From Porodaedalea pini (taxonomy: Eukaryota; Basidiomycota; Agaricomycetes; Hymenochaetales; Hymenochaetaceae): 64,000 bases of DNA. Positions within the stretch are counted from its first letter, which is position 1, and the number at the start of each line of letters is the position of its first letter. The notes under the pieces are model-generated. The model did no database searches. It was given only the letters and a program-made list of their open reading frames with translations, and was not told the origin of the DNA. The stretch spans positions 558,001 to 622,000 of the forward strand of contig NBAY01000014.1 in NCBI GenBank assembly GCA_002794775.1, given 5' to 3'. The position numbers and the translations under genes were made by a program. Shown here in pieces: positions 34,071 to 45,421 of this stretch.

Positions 34071-34328
34071 AATTTTGTTTAAATACACTCAATTGCCACA
34101 AGAATCTGCAAGAAAATGATTGAAAAGTTTGGAATGCCACCTAAAACCGGTAAGAAATGGTGTGAAATGCTATTAGAATTTATTGGAATACATAGAATCT
34201 GCTCATAAATCATACGATGCTTGGGATTCCGTTGGAATCGGAATCGGCCAGAATCCGTTGGAATTGCTTGAATATTCTACAGATTCTATATATTCTACGG
34301 TTTCTGACCGGGAGGTTTTTCCTGATGA

Positions 34329-35798
34329 CTTGCCACACCAGGGGAATTGGGCAAGGCGCGATATGCTTTTGACTACTCCGGCGGTGTCTCAAAAGCTGCG
34401 CCACTCCTCTCCCGGCCCACAGAGCGTGTTCGGCTCGCTTTCTAATATTGGAGGGGTGCAGGGAGGGTCAGTGAAACTGGCCTCGAAGGGTAAAACAAAG
34501 ACGGGAAGCACGATATGAACGTGAATGATATCGGAGCTCCGAAGCGATCAGGAGGTGAGTAGTAAGAAGAAGCGCTAGCGCAACGGGATCAGTGTGCATA
34601 AGCCCTGGTACACAGATAAGGGTACGTTTGATCATTCGTACCTTCTTTCCAGCGCTCTCTCGCTTTCCGTCTATCCTAAGGAGATGCATATACTTCGTAT
34701 TTCATCCATCGCGTCCATTTCTTTTTCATTGTTCACTCTTCATACCTCGTTTCTCCTGTCTCATGGACGTTGTTTTCCACATCCTTTCTACCTCCATCAG
34801 CTTTATTTCGCTTTTGAAAATAAATTAAAACCTAAGCGATCTGATGTCCTACGTACAGAACGCATTTACGCGCTCCGAGACGACATAGTTGATCACGACC
34901 TCCTGATCGACGCGATTCTACCGAGCTCAGTATCATAAAGTCAGAACGCCGTAACGAAGGCCATTTTTACAGGCTGCGCGAGCCCGATACTCCTACTACC
35001 TGCACTACTCTTCACTCTCGATCTCCATGTGCTCCCATCTTGGTACCTCTTGTCTCAAGATTGTAACGCGTGGCGATGCGGGGGAGTAGCTAGTAACAAA
35101 ATAGTTTGTACACTTCTTATACACTTTTGAGCGCAAATCCTTACAGTATCATGTCAATTTTTTTTTTTACGAATTACAGACGATACTCGTAAACTCGGAA
35201 TATTAATCGTAGCTTAGCCACGGCAGTTTCTATTGGTGACTTGTACCACTTTCGTATGCGTAGGTCGTATGCGTAGGCATGCGCCCGAGAAGTAAGAACG
35301 ACGGACCTATCGAAGCAGGGCTATCTGTTAAGAGCTGAACTCCGCTCTGCTACAAAATAACGTGCGTGCCATCGTATCTTCAACAATTGTCAGATGACTG
35401 TTGAAAAGGAAGGACTGTATGCAACTCAAAAGCAATCGACCAACGGGGCCGCCATATGTTCCTCGAGCGCCAAGGCGGTGCCTATTTAACCGATGATGCG
35501 GATCAAACAACCGAAACATTCGTGCGACTTTGCTCTCAACCTCCTCTGAAAACGCCTCTGTAATCTCACGCGGTCGTCGGCAGGCGATACGGATCCAAGC
35601 TCCTATTTGTCCGCCCTAGATTTCCTTGAAACATACGTGAGAGACATTTTGAATGTTTATGTGTTTGTTATTCTCACTGGTCCGGCTCCGCTGTGCATCG
35701 CTAAGCCGAGCCAGGTACGCTGCATTCGCTATAGACGGTAGCCATTGAATACAAGACGATGAACGTTTTGTCGAGGTTTCAAGACATATATTACTGAC
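34329..35798. other. Intergenic stretch upstream of tyrosinase
   Basis: No domain-bearing frame found. Short frames around 34592-34938 have hydrophobic or low-information translations. A T-rich run lies at 35157-35170, and GTCGTATGCGTAGG-type short repeats near 35250-35280. The last several hundred bases probably contain the tyrosinase promoter. Confidence 0.45.
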
Positions 35799-35806
35799 TA
35801 TAAAAG
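35799..35806 (+). promoter_or_regulatory. TATA box of tyrosinase gene
   Basis: TATAAAAG lies 93 bases before the tyrosinase ATG, a normal distance for a fungal TATA promoter with a short leader. No other strong box is closer. Confidence 0.6.
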
Positions 35807-35891
35807 GGGGCGAGTCTCGTTACACGATTTAACACAGCGCCTTGAGCCCTGTGTTTCCTGCGATATCAAGCGTCTCGTACTCCGCGCAATA

Positions 35892-37585
35892 ATGCTGTCT
35901 GTAGTCTTCAACTTCGTTTGTGCTGTCTGGGTTTTGGTGCTCGTCACAGGTCCTAGGCTTGTGAGCGCGCAATGCACAGAACCATCCGTTCGTCGTGAAT
36001 GGAGGCAGTTTAGCACGGACGAGAAGACTGAATGGATTTCGGCGGTCAAGGCTAGTATCAAACCCTCCCCCTTCAAAAGGGATCCAATCCCCCCAATTTT
36101 GCATTATCTGACATGCAAAATTTTAGTGCCTTACGACGTTCCCGCATAACGACGCGCTCACACCATCCGTTGATCCATCAGTTTCAGCGATCCCGGGCGT
36201 AAACACATCGTCGACATACTACGATGGTAAGTAGTTCTTTATGTCTAAAGATCTACCCAAGAGCTGATAATAAAATGACGCATCTCCTAGATTTTGTTTA
36301 CATGCACATGGACCTCAACACCAGGGTAGGTTGTCTAAGACTAATTTTGTTGACAGACGGCTCATTGGTGAGCTCGGCACTTTTTCAGATTCATTCGACC
36401 GGCTACTTTCTTCCCTGGCATCGTTGGTACGTGGCTGTATACGAGCAGGATCTCAAGGAAAAGTGTGGATATACTGGCGTTTCTCCCTACTGGAATTGGA
36501 CGATCGGTACACATACCTAATTCGCGTTCATCCGTTCCTTCTTATGCTTACTATATCAAATCTGTCAATCAGACTCGGCCGACGTCTTCGATTCAGATTT
36601 TTTCAAGGAGTCTGACCCTAGCAGCGGGCTCGGTGGCTGGGGCGATTCCAGCAAGGACTTCAGCGTAACGGACGGTGCCTTCAGCGATTTCATGGTTGCG
36701 TACCCTAACCCGCACATCCTGCGCCGCAACTTTTCGCTGCAGCCGTGGGCAGACCTTGGAGATCTCGGCGGCTTTAATCCTTACCCAGAAATGTACGCGA
36801 ACGCGACATTTACCCCTGACATGATGAACGCGATGATCAATGGCTATGTGGGCGACTATGTCGGCTTTCAGGCGAACTTTGAGAAAACGCAAGGAGCACA
36901 CGGTGCGTACTCTCGTCTTCTGAGCATTTATTTTTCTCAACTGCCCGAATTTCTCGTTACCTTTTTTCTTCCTAGGCGCTGTGCATCTAATGATGGAGGG
37001 GTGAGTGCCTAAGTGTTTAACGGGCTTTCCTGCTAGACCGATGGCTATTATCTCACAGTGATCTCGGCGGCACCTGCCCACAAGGCGCGTATGAAGGGTG
37101 CTCAGGCAACAACCCAACCTGGTCCGCAAATGGTAGGTGTCATCTCCCTCTTTCCTTGCGCGTTGAAGTCAATATTTCCGGCCCCCACAGAGCCACTTTT
37201 CTGGATGCATCATGCCGTGCGTTCTTATGCACCTTTGTGGCGAAATAATACTCTTCTGAACATCTCATTTTGTTTCGTCTGGCTATCCAGATGGTAGATA
37301 AAGTGTGGTCTGATTGGCAGAATGCCGACCCGATTAACTTCTGGGACTTCTTCGGCGGCACTGTACAGGCGACACAGAACGTCAGTTACTATGAGCAATA
37401 CCCAAACGGTGGACCGCCCTTCCTATCTGTTCGTCTCTTTCTTTAGTTCGTTCCGTGGTGTCTGAGTGAAACGTATATATCAATAGGTTAATGACACGAT
37501 TCCGGCGGACGGATTGTTCAACGAGACAACGATTTATAATGTTATGAACACGACAGGAGGCTTCTTGTGCTACGTCTACGAGTAA
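35892..37585 (+). CDS. Secreted short tyrosinase (type-3 di-copper enzyme), 10 exons
   Basis: My model is exons 35892-36050, 36127-36226, 36291-36325, 36389-36506, 36573-36902, 36976-37000, 37059-37132, 37191-37216, 37291-37428 and 37487-37585. They sum to 1104 bases, 367 codons plus TAA, all phases matching. The first ~25 residues form a signal peptide ending near RLVSA. The CuA site is the His in VYMHMDLN plus HSTGYFLPWHRWYVAVYE, which fits the tyrosinase signature exactly. The CuB site is HGAVH and EPLFWMHHAMVD, where the usual Asp-Pro reads Glu-Pro. The enzyme hydroxylates monophenols and oxidises diphenols to quinones, outside the cell if secreted. The short form lacks a C-terminal cap domain. 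Intron 1 needs a GC donor; all others are GT-AG. AATAAA near 37702 suits the 3' end. The best candidate for a working host gene here. Confidence 0.88.
36051..36126 (+). other. Intron 1 of tyrosinase with non-canonical GC donor
   Basis: Donor AAG|GCTAGT and acceptor TTTTAG, with branch-like CTGAC 18-22 bases before the acceptor. Joining at this GC keeps the frame and gives the expected AVK-CLTTFPHN wording. Read-through would stop at 36147-36149. Confidence 0.65.
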
Positions 37586-38719
37586 TGGCCGTTTTTCCGT
37601 CAGAGGATATTTGTCCTCGTCCATTGTTCGATTCGTTGGTTGTCCTTTCGTTTTGTTCTTGACTATGATTAATAATTTCACGTCATCCATTGTATAATAT
37701 TAATAAATCGAAGGATTGAATTGATTAAATGTTCTACTTATATATCAATGTCTTCAGCCGATGAGAAAGTTTATGTCTAAAATTTGAGAAGTCAAAAGGT
37801 TGAGGCCTGGCACCGCAAAAAATGGTTGACTGCATTTCCTCGTAGGCCGCCGGAGGGGGTGAGGGGGGGGCAACGCGCCAACATCGTCGCTCAAAGCATA
37901 TACATGTCCAATGCTGCTGTTTCATCTCCCGTTCCACTATTCCTCCAAGTTCATCCAGAAGCTCGACTGTCTAGCAGTCTATAAATACTAACTAGAGACC
38001 ATCTGTCTTCTCAGATAAGTCCTTCGTCCTCAGGCGGAATACACAGTTGTCTCTTAACTGAAAATTTCCAAGTGCTTTTCAAATATGGCAAGATAGAAGG
38101 CGGGAAACAGGTCTAGGCATTGCTCGTGGATAGTGATGCAGCAGAGGTCTTGCTGTTCAAGTTGTCGTCGTCGGCGAAGAGTCGGAAGCCGTATTACGTG
38201 GCACGTGTCACTTATGTTGATCATTTCAGCATCTCAAACTTGGACCCTGGGCATCACAAAATTTTGCATCAAATGATATACGCTTTTGGGAATGATAATG
38301 ACGCAGTAATGATCGGACCAGACTAAATTAGGTTATATGTAGCTTTAATGGGATGACAAGGCTTCCTAAAGGCTTATAAGCGTGCATAATAATTGTGCAA
38401 GGTTGTAAGGGTAATTTAAGACTTTCCACAAGGATATAAGGGCATGAAATAGTTGTACATATGTTTCATGCAAATGTAATGTGCTGGAAAGTCTGTCACT
38501 TCCATAATAAGCAAGGCGTAAGTTTTGCGAGCGTCTCATATACTTGTGCAAGACTTTGGTGGTTATATACGATGCTTATAAGCATCTCTGCAAGTATTAC
38601 ACGGAAAGTATAATTGCATTAAATACCTGAAGAACTATGTCGTATAACTACAATTGCATTAAATACATGAAGAACTATGCCGTATAATTACAATGTATCC
38701 TATCCAATAATGAGTGATG
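37586..38719. other. Intergenic region with AT-rich 3' tails and a tandem pair
   Basis: Holds the tyrosinase 3' region and the downstream side of the minus-strand gene at 38720. A 68-codon plus frame at 38120-38326 has no recognisable domain. A 40-base unit (AATTGCATTAAATACMTGAA, continuing) occurs twice in tandem at 38612-38651 and 38652-38691 with three differences. Confidence 0.5.
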
Positions 38720-41406
38720 CTACAGCAGTGAGATGGGAACGTTACAGTGCATAGAGGGAATGCGATTGAAATATCGAATGAAGGTCTCAACGTAGAATGA
38801 GATCAAGGGACAGAAGTCCTTCACACTGGCACCTACGCTCGTGGGGAAGCCAGGCCACACCTTCAGAATGAGGAAAAGGGCCTCGACGGAGCCGTCGTCC
38901 AATTGTTCTCCCCAGTACTCCCTTATCGGCTTCCGTATGTCAGGAATGACAGTGGTCGAGCCGTCGGTGGTGCCGAGATAGATGCGGCTCAATAGAGCAT
39001 TCCGTTGCCGATGCTCGTCCGTTGTCATGCGTTCGCGCGGCAGGATCAGTTGATCGAGCGCATACAGCTCGTACCGGAATAAAAGCTCGGAAAGTTCCCA
39101 CTGGACTTCCATTCGAAGGACCTTGTTGCGGCCTATGCAGTCCGTTGAGACGGATTTACCGCGCCATACCTGCTGCTTAGTTCGATCGAACGGCTCCAAG
39201 TGGCGCTCGACGCCAAACACGACCTTGATGGTCGCCTTGTCGGAAATTCGTTGCCGTTTCGCGGGAGGCAAGTCGCTCGTGTCTGGCGTGTCACGATCAT
39301 GCGAAGAGAGAGAGATGTGACTGGCAGCCTGTCTGGACGGACTGGCATCTAGTACCGAAGGCATCCTGTTGTAGATGCGCTCTACGAATGGATCGGCGGT
39401 GTTCGGTGGGAGCGGCGTGGACTTCATGTAGTCGCCGTGCACGATGGTCTTCCAGTCTCGCAGCCTGCGCCATATTGACTTGTCGAAGATGCCGCCTTTG
39501 AGGAGCATATCAATCAATGTAGGCCGTATACGGATGTAGTTGAGATAAAGATCCGCCGTCTTTTCTGCACTGGGGTGGATGAGCAGGAAAGGTGGAGGGA
39601 GTGGGTAGAGTGCAGCGTGGGTCTTGTTCTGGCCTATGGTGCCGAGTTTCGTCAGACTGCCCAACACGACCTTGTGGTACGAAGGCAGGTCCGGTCGACC
39701 ATCAACTCCGTTCGGTATGTGGAGGATACGAGCGTAGTTAATGTAAGGCTCGCTTTGCGCCTTCTGCTTCCCCTTGTTCTCCGCCTTTTCTTTCTTGGCC
39801 CTCTTCTTGAAGCTCTTCTTCTTCTTTGAAGGTACGTTCACCCGGGACGCTGCGTCAGTGGAAGGGACTGAAGACAAAGGTATTGAAGGAGGAGCCTGAG
39901 TGTGTTTCGTAGCAGACGACGATGACGAAGGATGACTGAAAGCGGGAGCTCCGGGTTGATGATTCTGAAAGCCGTACATTTGCTCGAGGAGCTCGCTGAT
40001 GTCGTCTTCCACCATGAACTGACTCCTCGACAGATCTCGCAAATGCGCATCCAGTTGAAAGCTAAAGCCGTCGTGAAGAGGCCTTCCTTTAAATTGGAAT
40101 AAGCTGCTTTCAACGTACTTCGACCATGGAACACAATCCCGGACGGCAAAAATTTTTCCATCTAACTGTTCATGCCGACAAATGAACCACACAGGTATAC
40201 CGATCCGATAGAGGTGGTTGACGACGGAGGGCTCGGTAGTGAATGCGCCGTGAACAGGCAGGATCTCTGTTTCATAGGATTGCTTCGACTTGATGCGCGG
40301 CAGCACGACATCGAGGTACGTATGCAGCCCATGCAGTTCGAGAATGGAGCGCTGGATGTCGCGTACAGTGAACAACGTCTGCCGCCAGCTGCTTTTCAGG
40401 AGGCGAAGGCGCTCGACTCCAAACTGGCCCGCTTGCAAGCACCGCCTGTATGTCTTGTCCATTCCGTCGTCGGACCCTTCTTGCCTGCATATCGAGCCAC
40501 TAGTTCGCGTTTTCGCCGCTATCAAGAGCAGTGCGGTTTCCAAATTGTCGATAAGTTCTCGATGCAACCGGCCGACTTGCATCTGCGGTTCGTTGTCGTG
40601 CCAGTGCTCCTTGTTACCATCCTCGTCGAGCAGGAGGACCTCCGTAAAGTCCTCAGACTCTTTGGGATCGTACAAAGGAATGTCTATGACGAGAGAACAA
40701 AGGCGCACAAAGCTACCCGTGGTGTTATTCACATCGAACGGGATGCAAGCGTGATGGATGGAAGTTTTTGAGAAAAATTGGGGCCATCGGCTGTATTCGT
40801 GACCTCCCCAAAAGCCATCGACATGTTTGAGAACACCAAGTTTCTCATTCACTATCGGGTATTGCGGTACCCAGTTTGCGTTCGGACTCGAGATGACGTT
40901 CTTGTTATACTGCATATCCGCCAAAACTCGGGCATCTAGGGCTCGTACTGGGTATACACTCTCATCTGCGTGCGAATACTTTAGAATGCATTTCAGAATC
41001 AGCAGCTCGCAAATGTACCGAGATCATGCGTCTTTTTCAAAGGTAAGGAATTCTGTTGTTGTCCTTCGCTCCTCGAACGACGCTCATCGCCCCACGAGCC
41101 AGGCTCATCGCCCCACGGGCCAGGCTCATTGCTCCATGAGCCAAGCTCTCCGTCCCACTGGTACGAGCCTTGCTCCTTGCGCCCCGAGCCTTGCTCTTTG
41201 CCCCCCGAGCCTTGCTCTTTGCCCCACGAGCGAAGCTCCCACTGGCCCGAGCCTTGCTCTTTGCCCCCCAAGCCTTGCTCTTTGCCCCCCGAGCCTTGCT
41301 CCTTGCCCCACGAGCCAAGCTCCCACTGGCACAAGTCTTGCTCTTCGCCCCACGAGCTATTCTCGCCATTCGTACCATACCAAGAGTAATCACCTCCGCT
41401 TGACAT
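38720..41406 (-). CDS. Hypothetical Agaricomycete protein, ~877 codons, repeat-rich N-terminus
   Basis: An open minus-strand frame from 40965 to 38720 gives over 740 residues. Its conventional start is missing (the codon at 40924 is TTG). A GT-AG intron (40966-41018) joins it in frame to an upstream exon starting at ATG 41406. The total of 2634 bases is 877 codons plus stop, and the acceptor context (CGCACGCAG) is matched in the decayed copy at 62.4 kb. Exon 1 is built on a 7-residue repeat such as GSGGKEQ. The body contains YPVRALDARVLADM, GIPVWFICRHEQ, a Ser/Pro region, a Lys cluster (KKKKSFKKRAKKEK) that could be a nuclear signal, and EPYINYARILHIPNGVDG. I do not recognise a domain with known activity. 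The family recurs in Agaricomycetes, to my recollection. Frame integrity suggests a living gene or a recent copy. Confidence 0.65.
41160..41365 (-). repeat. 21-base coding minisatellite in exon 1 of the hypothetical gene
   Basis: On the plus strand, units like CGAGCCTTGCTCTTTGCCCCC repeat with period about 21, interleaved with a longer variant containing CGAGCGAAGCTCCCACTGG. The period is a multiple of three, so copy-number change keeps the frame. The other minus frame over this segment is also open (ARGAKSK repeats), so the coding frame is chosen by the splice model. Confidence 0.8.
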
Positions 41407-42250
41407 CTTGAGATAGGTCTGTCGCAAGTTACGTGGTCGACGAAGGATTGAAATTTGGAGAACTTCGAGAAAGCCTTGACGTAGGATGAATCAGGATTGG
41501 ACTGAAATGTCTTTGAAAACGTTCGAGCCTTCAGCGCATTCAAATAAGCAACTTTCTATGACACACCTCGCAATTTCAATCTGCCTCTCCGCGGAGAAAT
41601 CCTTGAAGTGTTGGGCCCTGAAGACGACGACCTTCAGCTCAGCAAATACGAATTGTAGCCGCTGAGATACACAAGACGGTTTGCTACTGCAGACCGTCGA
41701 TGATATGTCCACGAGTATGCACTAGGCTGACTCTTAGGGACTTCGTGATGGTCGGGTGGGTTCTTCGGGCGGTGGTAACGGGTTGATTGATGGTGGGAGG
41801 CAACTTGAAGTCGACGACGAGAGCGGCAGCAGCGATGATCGACTTCGGACCGAGTCGTCACGTGCCGGAGTACGTGGGAACGCACGCGCAACTCGCTCCC
41901 AACTAGGCTCAGGCCCCACTGCCGCAAGCCTGACTCTCACATCGATGTCTCCCTCCCCCCTATCTCATTCTCCGCGACTGTAGCCCTTCGACCGTCCTCA
42001 ATGTTTTACTTGACCACGACCAAGCACACGCTCAACGGCCAGATTACGAGTAGTAGGTGCGATCATGCTACCTTGCTAGACTGAGCTTGCGAAACGGCAC
42101 GGACCACCGCTCAGGTTTGGTAAGTAATTGTTTCCTTTTCTTTCTGCATAGTCAATAACTCATGGGCTTTGTTACTTGCGTGAGCGTCTGCATACCGCTC
42201 GAACGACCGACACACCAAGGATCAGCGACACATCGGGGATCAGCGATGTT
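41407..42250. other. Upstream region of the hypothetical gene
   Basis: No recognisable gene. Several overlapping short frames on both strands (41634-41983) are Ser/Arg/Pro-rich without domains. The segment probably includes the promoter of the 877-codon gene. Confidence 0.35.
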
Positions 42251-42451
42251 ATCCTCCAGTGGATCGTTTTCCCATCCGTTGACAACGAGTCGACACGGCC
42301 AGATAATGATCGCAAAGACTTTCGTGGATTCGAGAACGAGACACTCGCAAAGCTCCTGGCCCCCGCAGAGGTTCAGCCGCTCACTCCGGAGTAAGTACTT
42401 TGAGATAATCCTCCAGTGGATCGTTTTCCCATCCGTTGATACGAGTCGACA
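42251..42451 (+). repeat. Direct repeat pair, ~45 bases
   Basis: ATCCTCCAGTGGATCGTTTT and the following ~25 bases occur at 42251-42295 and again at 42408-42451 with small differences, 157 bases apart. Could be a small duplication or leftover ends of an excised element. Confidence 0.7.
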
Positions 42452-42984
42452 ACAGCAGCTGTCGTAGCAAGCCATGATATGGACTTTGTGCATTACCCAA
42501 CAAGTTTGAGCACTAGAACTCAAGAAAGAGGTCCGTATACTAAAACATATCATATTGCTTTACCGGCTGACCATCGACAGCCAGATCAAGCAAATACTGG
42601 GATCTGAGCTTTCTGGGATCAGGACGGGATTTCTCGCTGTCTCGAGCCTTCTTTCACCTCGTCTTTCGACAAGTGCTCCCAGGCTCGATAGCAACCGCTG
42701 TCATAGTATAGCCAACCCTGCCGTCGTCGCCAGCCTAGTGCATGCGACAGGTGGGGTGGAGTATGCAGTACCGCAAACTATAGTTAGCGGTGCTGTTTTT
42801 TGATAGGGTGAAGGATGCGCATCGAACATACATCGTCATGTCAGGTGAGATATTACGATTGATTCAAAAAGAGGTGTGTACTATTCTTTCTTCTGTCTTT
42901 CTGTGATCAGAGCTTTCTGTGATCAGTACGCTGGCTTCTTCCTCTTGTCTTCGTTTATCTGTTTACTTTACTCATTTGCAGTAC

Positions 42985-43864
42985 TGCAGCGGACATCTTC
43001 ATCAGCAAGGGACGCTACCTTGCTAGAGCATATGAACCATGGACTAGCCCGCAACAAATTCTAAACAAAGGTATTCCTAACGCAAAGCTTAGCCCTGCTG
43101 AATTACAACAAATCACTGATCCACCTTGAACAAAAGAAGACGTACTCATGCCTTCCCTATCACATCATTGCTTATTTATATTACATACTTTCTAGATATC
43201 TAGCTTTGTTGCGTGCGGACAGGGCCACGGTAACAAACAAAAAAGGAGTTACCCGTGAACTTGATGGCAATCATAGCCGAGTCTTTGCCTTCGAAAACGG
43301 TTTGTAGGCCTATAAACACATCTTTACGGCGCCTTCTTCTGCAAACTCAGGTCCCGCTGTCAAAGGCTCAAGGTGTACGAAAATAGGTAATGCAGAGATC
43401 CATGGTATGACCGAAGTCACTCCAGGATCACTTGCATACGTTACTGTCCAGGTATTTTATTTGTTTCACGGTTTGCGCGTATATAATACTGAAAAATGTA
43501 TTACTACCAGGTCTACTTTGCTCTTAGCGCAAGGCTCCATTTCTCTACGTCGAGTGCTCCAGAAATACCCGAGATGTTTAATGGTATTATTCAATTGTTC
43601 AGGTCTGACGTCCCACATGTCAAGAGGTACACTGCTGAGCTATTGATTTGGTGGAATTGGTACGTTCATCTGCGTCTATGTGATATTATGGTCCCTTACT
43701 AACCCTTACTAAGAATCATCTTTCCGAATACCCAAGCGGCAACTGATCCTCATGACCTAGGTGCCATAGCTGATATTGAAGACTTCTATCGAGACTGGAC
43801 CGAGGATGAGGAGGGCAATGAAGAGGGTGAGGAGGACAACAAAGAGGAAGAGGACAATGTATGA
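42985..43864 (+). pseudogene. DUF6698-like hypothetical gene, decayed
   Basis: After a possible acceptor near 42981, translation gives DIFISKGRYLARAYEPW. Later exons give EIHGMTEVTPGSLAYVTVQ (ending 43451), then from 43511 VYFALSARLHFST and AELLIWWN (ending ~43659), then from 43714 IIFPNTQAATD and an acidic tail to TGA at 43864. The order GRYLAR, HGMT-VTPGS-AY, ALS, LLIWWNR-IFP is that of an abundant Agaricomycete family that I recall as DUF6698, function unknown. The Arg after WWN would be a TGA across the last intron, and 43100-43380 has stops, so it is probably dead. The family often lies near transposons. Confidence 0.6.
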
Positions 43865-45121
43865 ATTTTGATTGAAATTTCCGCTCACATTCAATCCGAT
43901 ACCATCCATCTTGAACAGCTATTTCTATTTTCCCTATCGTTGGTCGCATATTGTTATGTGCTATTTCAATTTCATTCTATTCCAATACTTCCATCTAATT
44001 GTCATCCACGACAACTGCTGCTAAGTGAGCTATAACTATTATATACATGAGAACCGACAGTGCGCATCACCATCAATTAGAAAGCATTATAAGTAATTTC
44101 TTGCTTTTATAACTCCAACAACTCTTCCGCCGCCTTGTAATCCTGACTTTAGAATTTATTTAATTATATATAAGTCTGCAATACTTCCACTAACTTATAC
44201 TCTATTGAAAGTCTTATCATGTATTAAAATCTCTCATAAGTGTTTTGATATATTATAATTTGGTATGACTGTTATGCTTTTCGGTAAGTATTATGGTGGA
44301 TTGTAAGATGGAGTTCAGATTTTATTGCTCTATAATTATGCCCGAAATGATTATATGTATTACATGTCTTTTAAGACTTATAATTGAATATAATTAGTTA
44401 TAATACTCTGCAGATTTTTGTGATGGGTACCGTCCTTATCCAGTCTTTTTGTCTTTACATCCTCGTATCATACTTCTGCACCCAGGAGGGAACTTTCCAC
44501 GTTTGCGAGGAAAACTAAGGAAGGCCTAATTCAGAAGGTCATGGTATTCCGAGGAAGATTGACAATGTGAACGTACGAGTACTAGGTAATGAAGTCTCCT
44601 TTTTTTACCCTACACTCTTCTGTCAAGATCTCGGAATGAACTTCCCGGCAGAACTTTTCTTGAGTGGGAGGAGGCACTGGGTGGACTTGGTTGAATGGAT
44701 GAATGCTCAAGTCACCGAAGCTTGACTGTCACCAAATCCTGGGTTCACCTTACGGTGAGTAGGATATCCTATCTAGAGGCCCAGTGCCTTGTGTATATGC
44801 ATGAGCTGAGTGGCTCATCTAGCGTGGCTATTCACCCTTATTGTTCTTGCGATCTTCAGTGACATCTGCGCCGGACGGTTCATCAAATCATTTCGACCCT
44901 ACAGACCAGCGACAAGGTTTTGGACCTGAACTCTTAGGCCCCGTTCGGACATCGCCATTTCTGGCCCGGCCTCCAAAGACCGAGCTACGAGAGAAAGCCA
45001 AGATCATGGGAAAAAAGTAGTCACATGTAGTCACATGTAGTCATAGTTACTCCCTTTGGCCTGAAAGCACAGATGCTGCGTGTTCGTCATCCAGCTTGAA
45101 GCTCAGCTATCACTACAGTCA
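43865..45121. repeat. AT-rich intergenic DNA plus fragment of a dispersed repeat
   Basis: 43980-44430 is very AT-rich and non-coding. 44590-44940 resembles 25990-26300 (shared TCTTCTGCC/TCTTCTGTC, ACTTTTCTT, AGTGGG, GAGGCACTGGGTG, CTGTCACCAAA), so this is another copy of that repeat's front part. No gene recognised. Confidence 0.5.
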
Positions 45122-45178
45122 AACCTGTGTATAAGCATTGGCCTCGGTGGACACATTGGCCAATGCTTATACACAGGA
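45122..45178. repeat. Perfect 18-bp inverted repeat (hairpin), pogo-end-like
   Basis: CCTGTGTATAAGCATTGG at 45124-45141 and its exact complement at 45160-45177, with an 18-base loop. It is preceded by TACAGTCAAA, so the left arm looks like a pogo/Tigger terminus (TA then CAGTCAAACC). It could be the remnant of two ends brought together by an internal deletion. Confidence 0.65.
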
Positions 45179-45421
45179 ATGCTTGTCTGCATTTTTGTGT
45201 AATAAACAAATAAAGTTATTTCCATTTATGAAATGCTGTCTCATGCAATCCAATGCCAAGACCCACATGCACAGGTGAAGACATTTACATTATTTTCAGC
45301 TGTTAAATAGTTGCAAAGGACACTTTAAGAGAAATAACTACAAATATCAGCCTGGTTTAGACCTTTGTTGATCTCCTTCTGTAGCTCTACTTGGCATGCA
45401 CAAGAGTTGGTGCAGAGGCAG

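Larger units (their letters stand above)
28424..34328. mobile_element. TIR-bounded element carrying captured eIF4G and ProRS fragments
   Basis: TCATCAGGAAAAACCTCCCG at 28424 is repeated in perfect inverse at 34328-34309, and similarity continues for about 10 more bases (TCAGAAACC). Both ends then run into AT-rich subterminal DNA full of TAGAAT-type repeats, as in many DNA transposons. Between them lie fold-back IV and intron-bearing pieces of eIF4G and ProRS, and no transposase. This is the structure of a Pack-type non-autonomous element. I found no target duplication (flanks GACATTGT and CTTGCCAC), so the ends may be slightly off or one flank rearranged. Confidence 0.6.

Noticed and set aside
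38120..38326. 68-codon ORF between tyrosinase and the 877-codon gene
   Set aside because: No domain, no intron or promoter context, AT-rich surroundings. Treated as chance.
41126..41403. Plus-strand Pro/Ala/Leu-rich ORFs across the minisatellite
   Set aside because: Any frame over a 21-base stop-free repeat stays open. The spliced minus-strand frame joins the long gene in frame.
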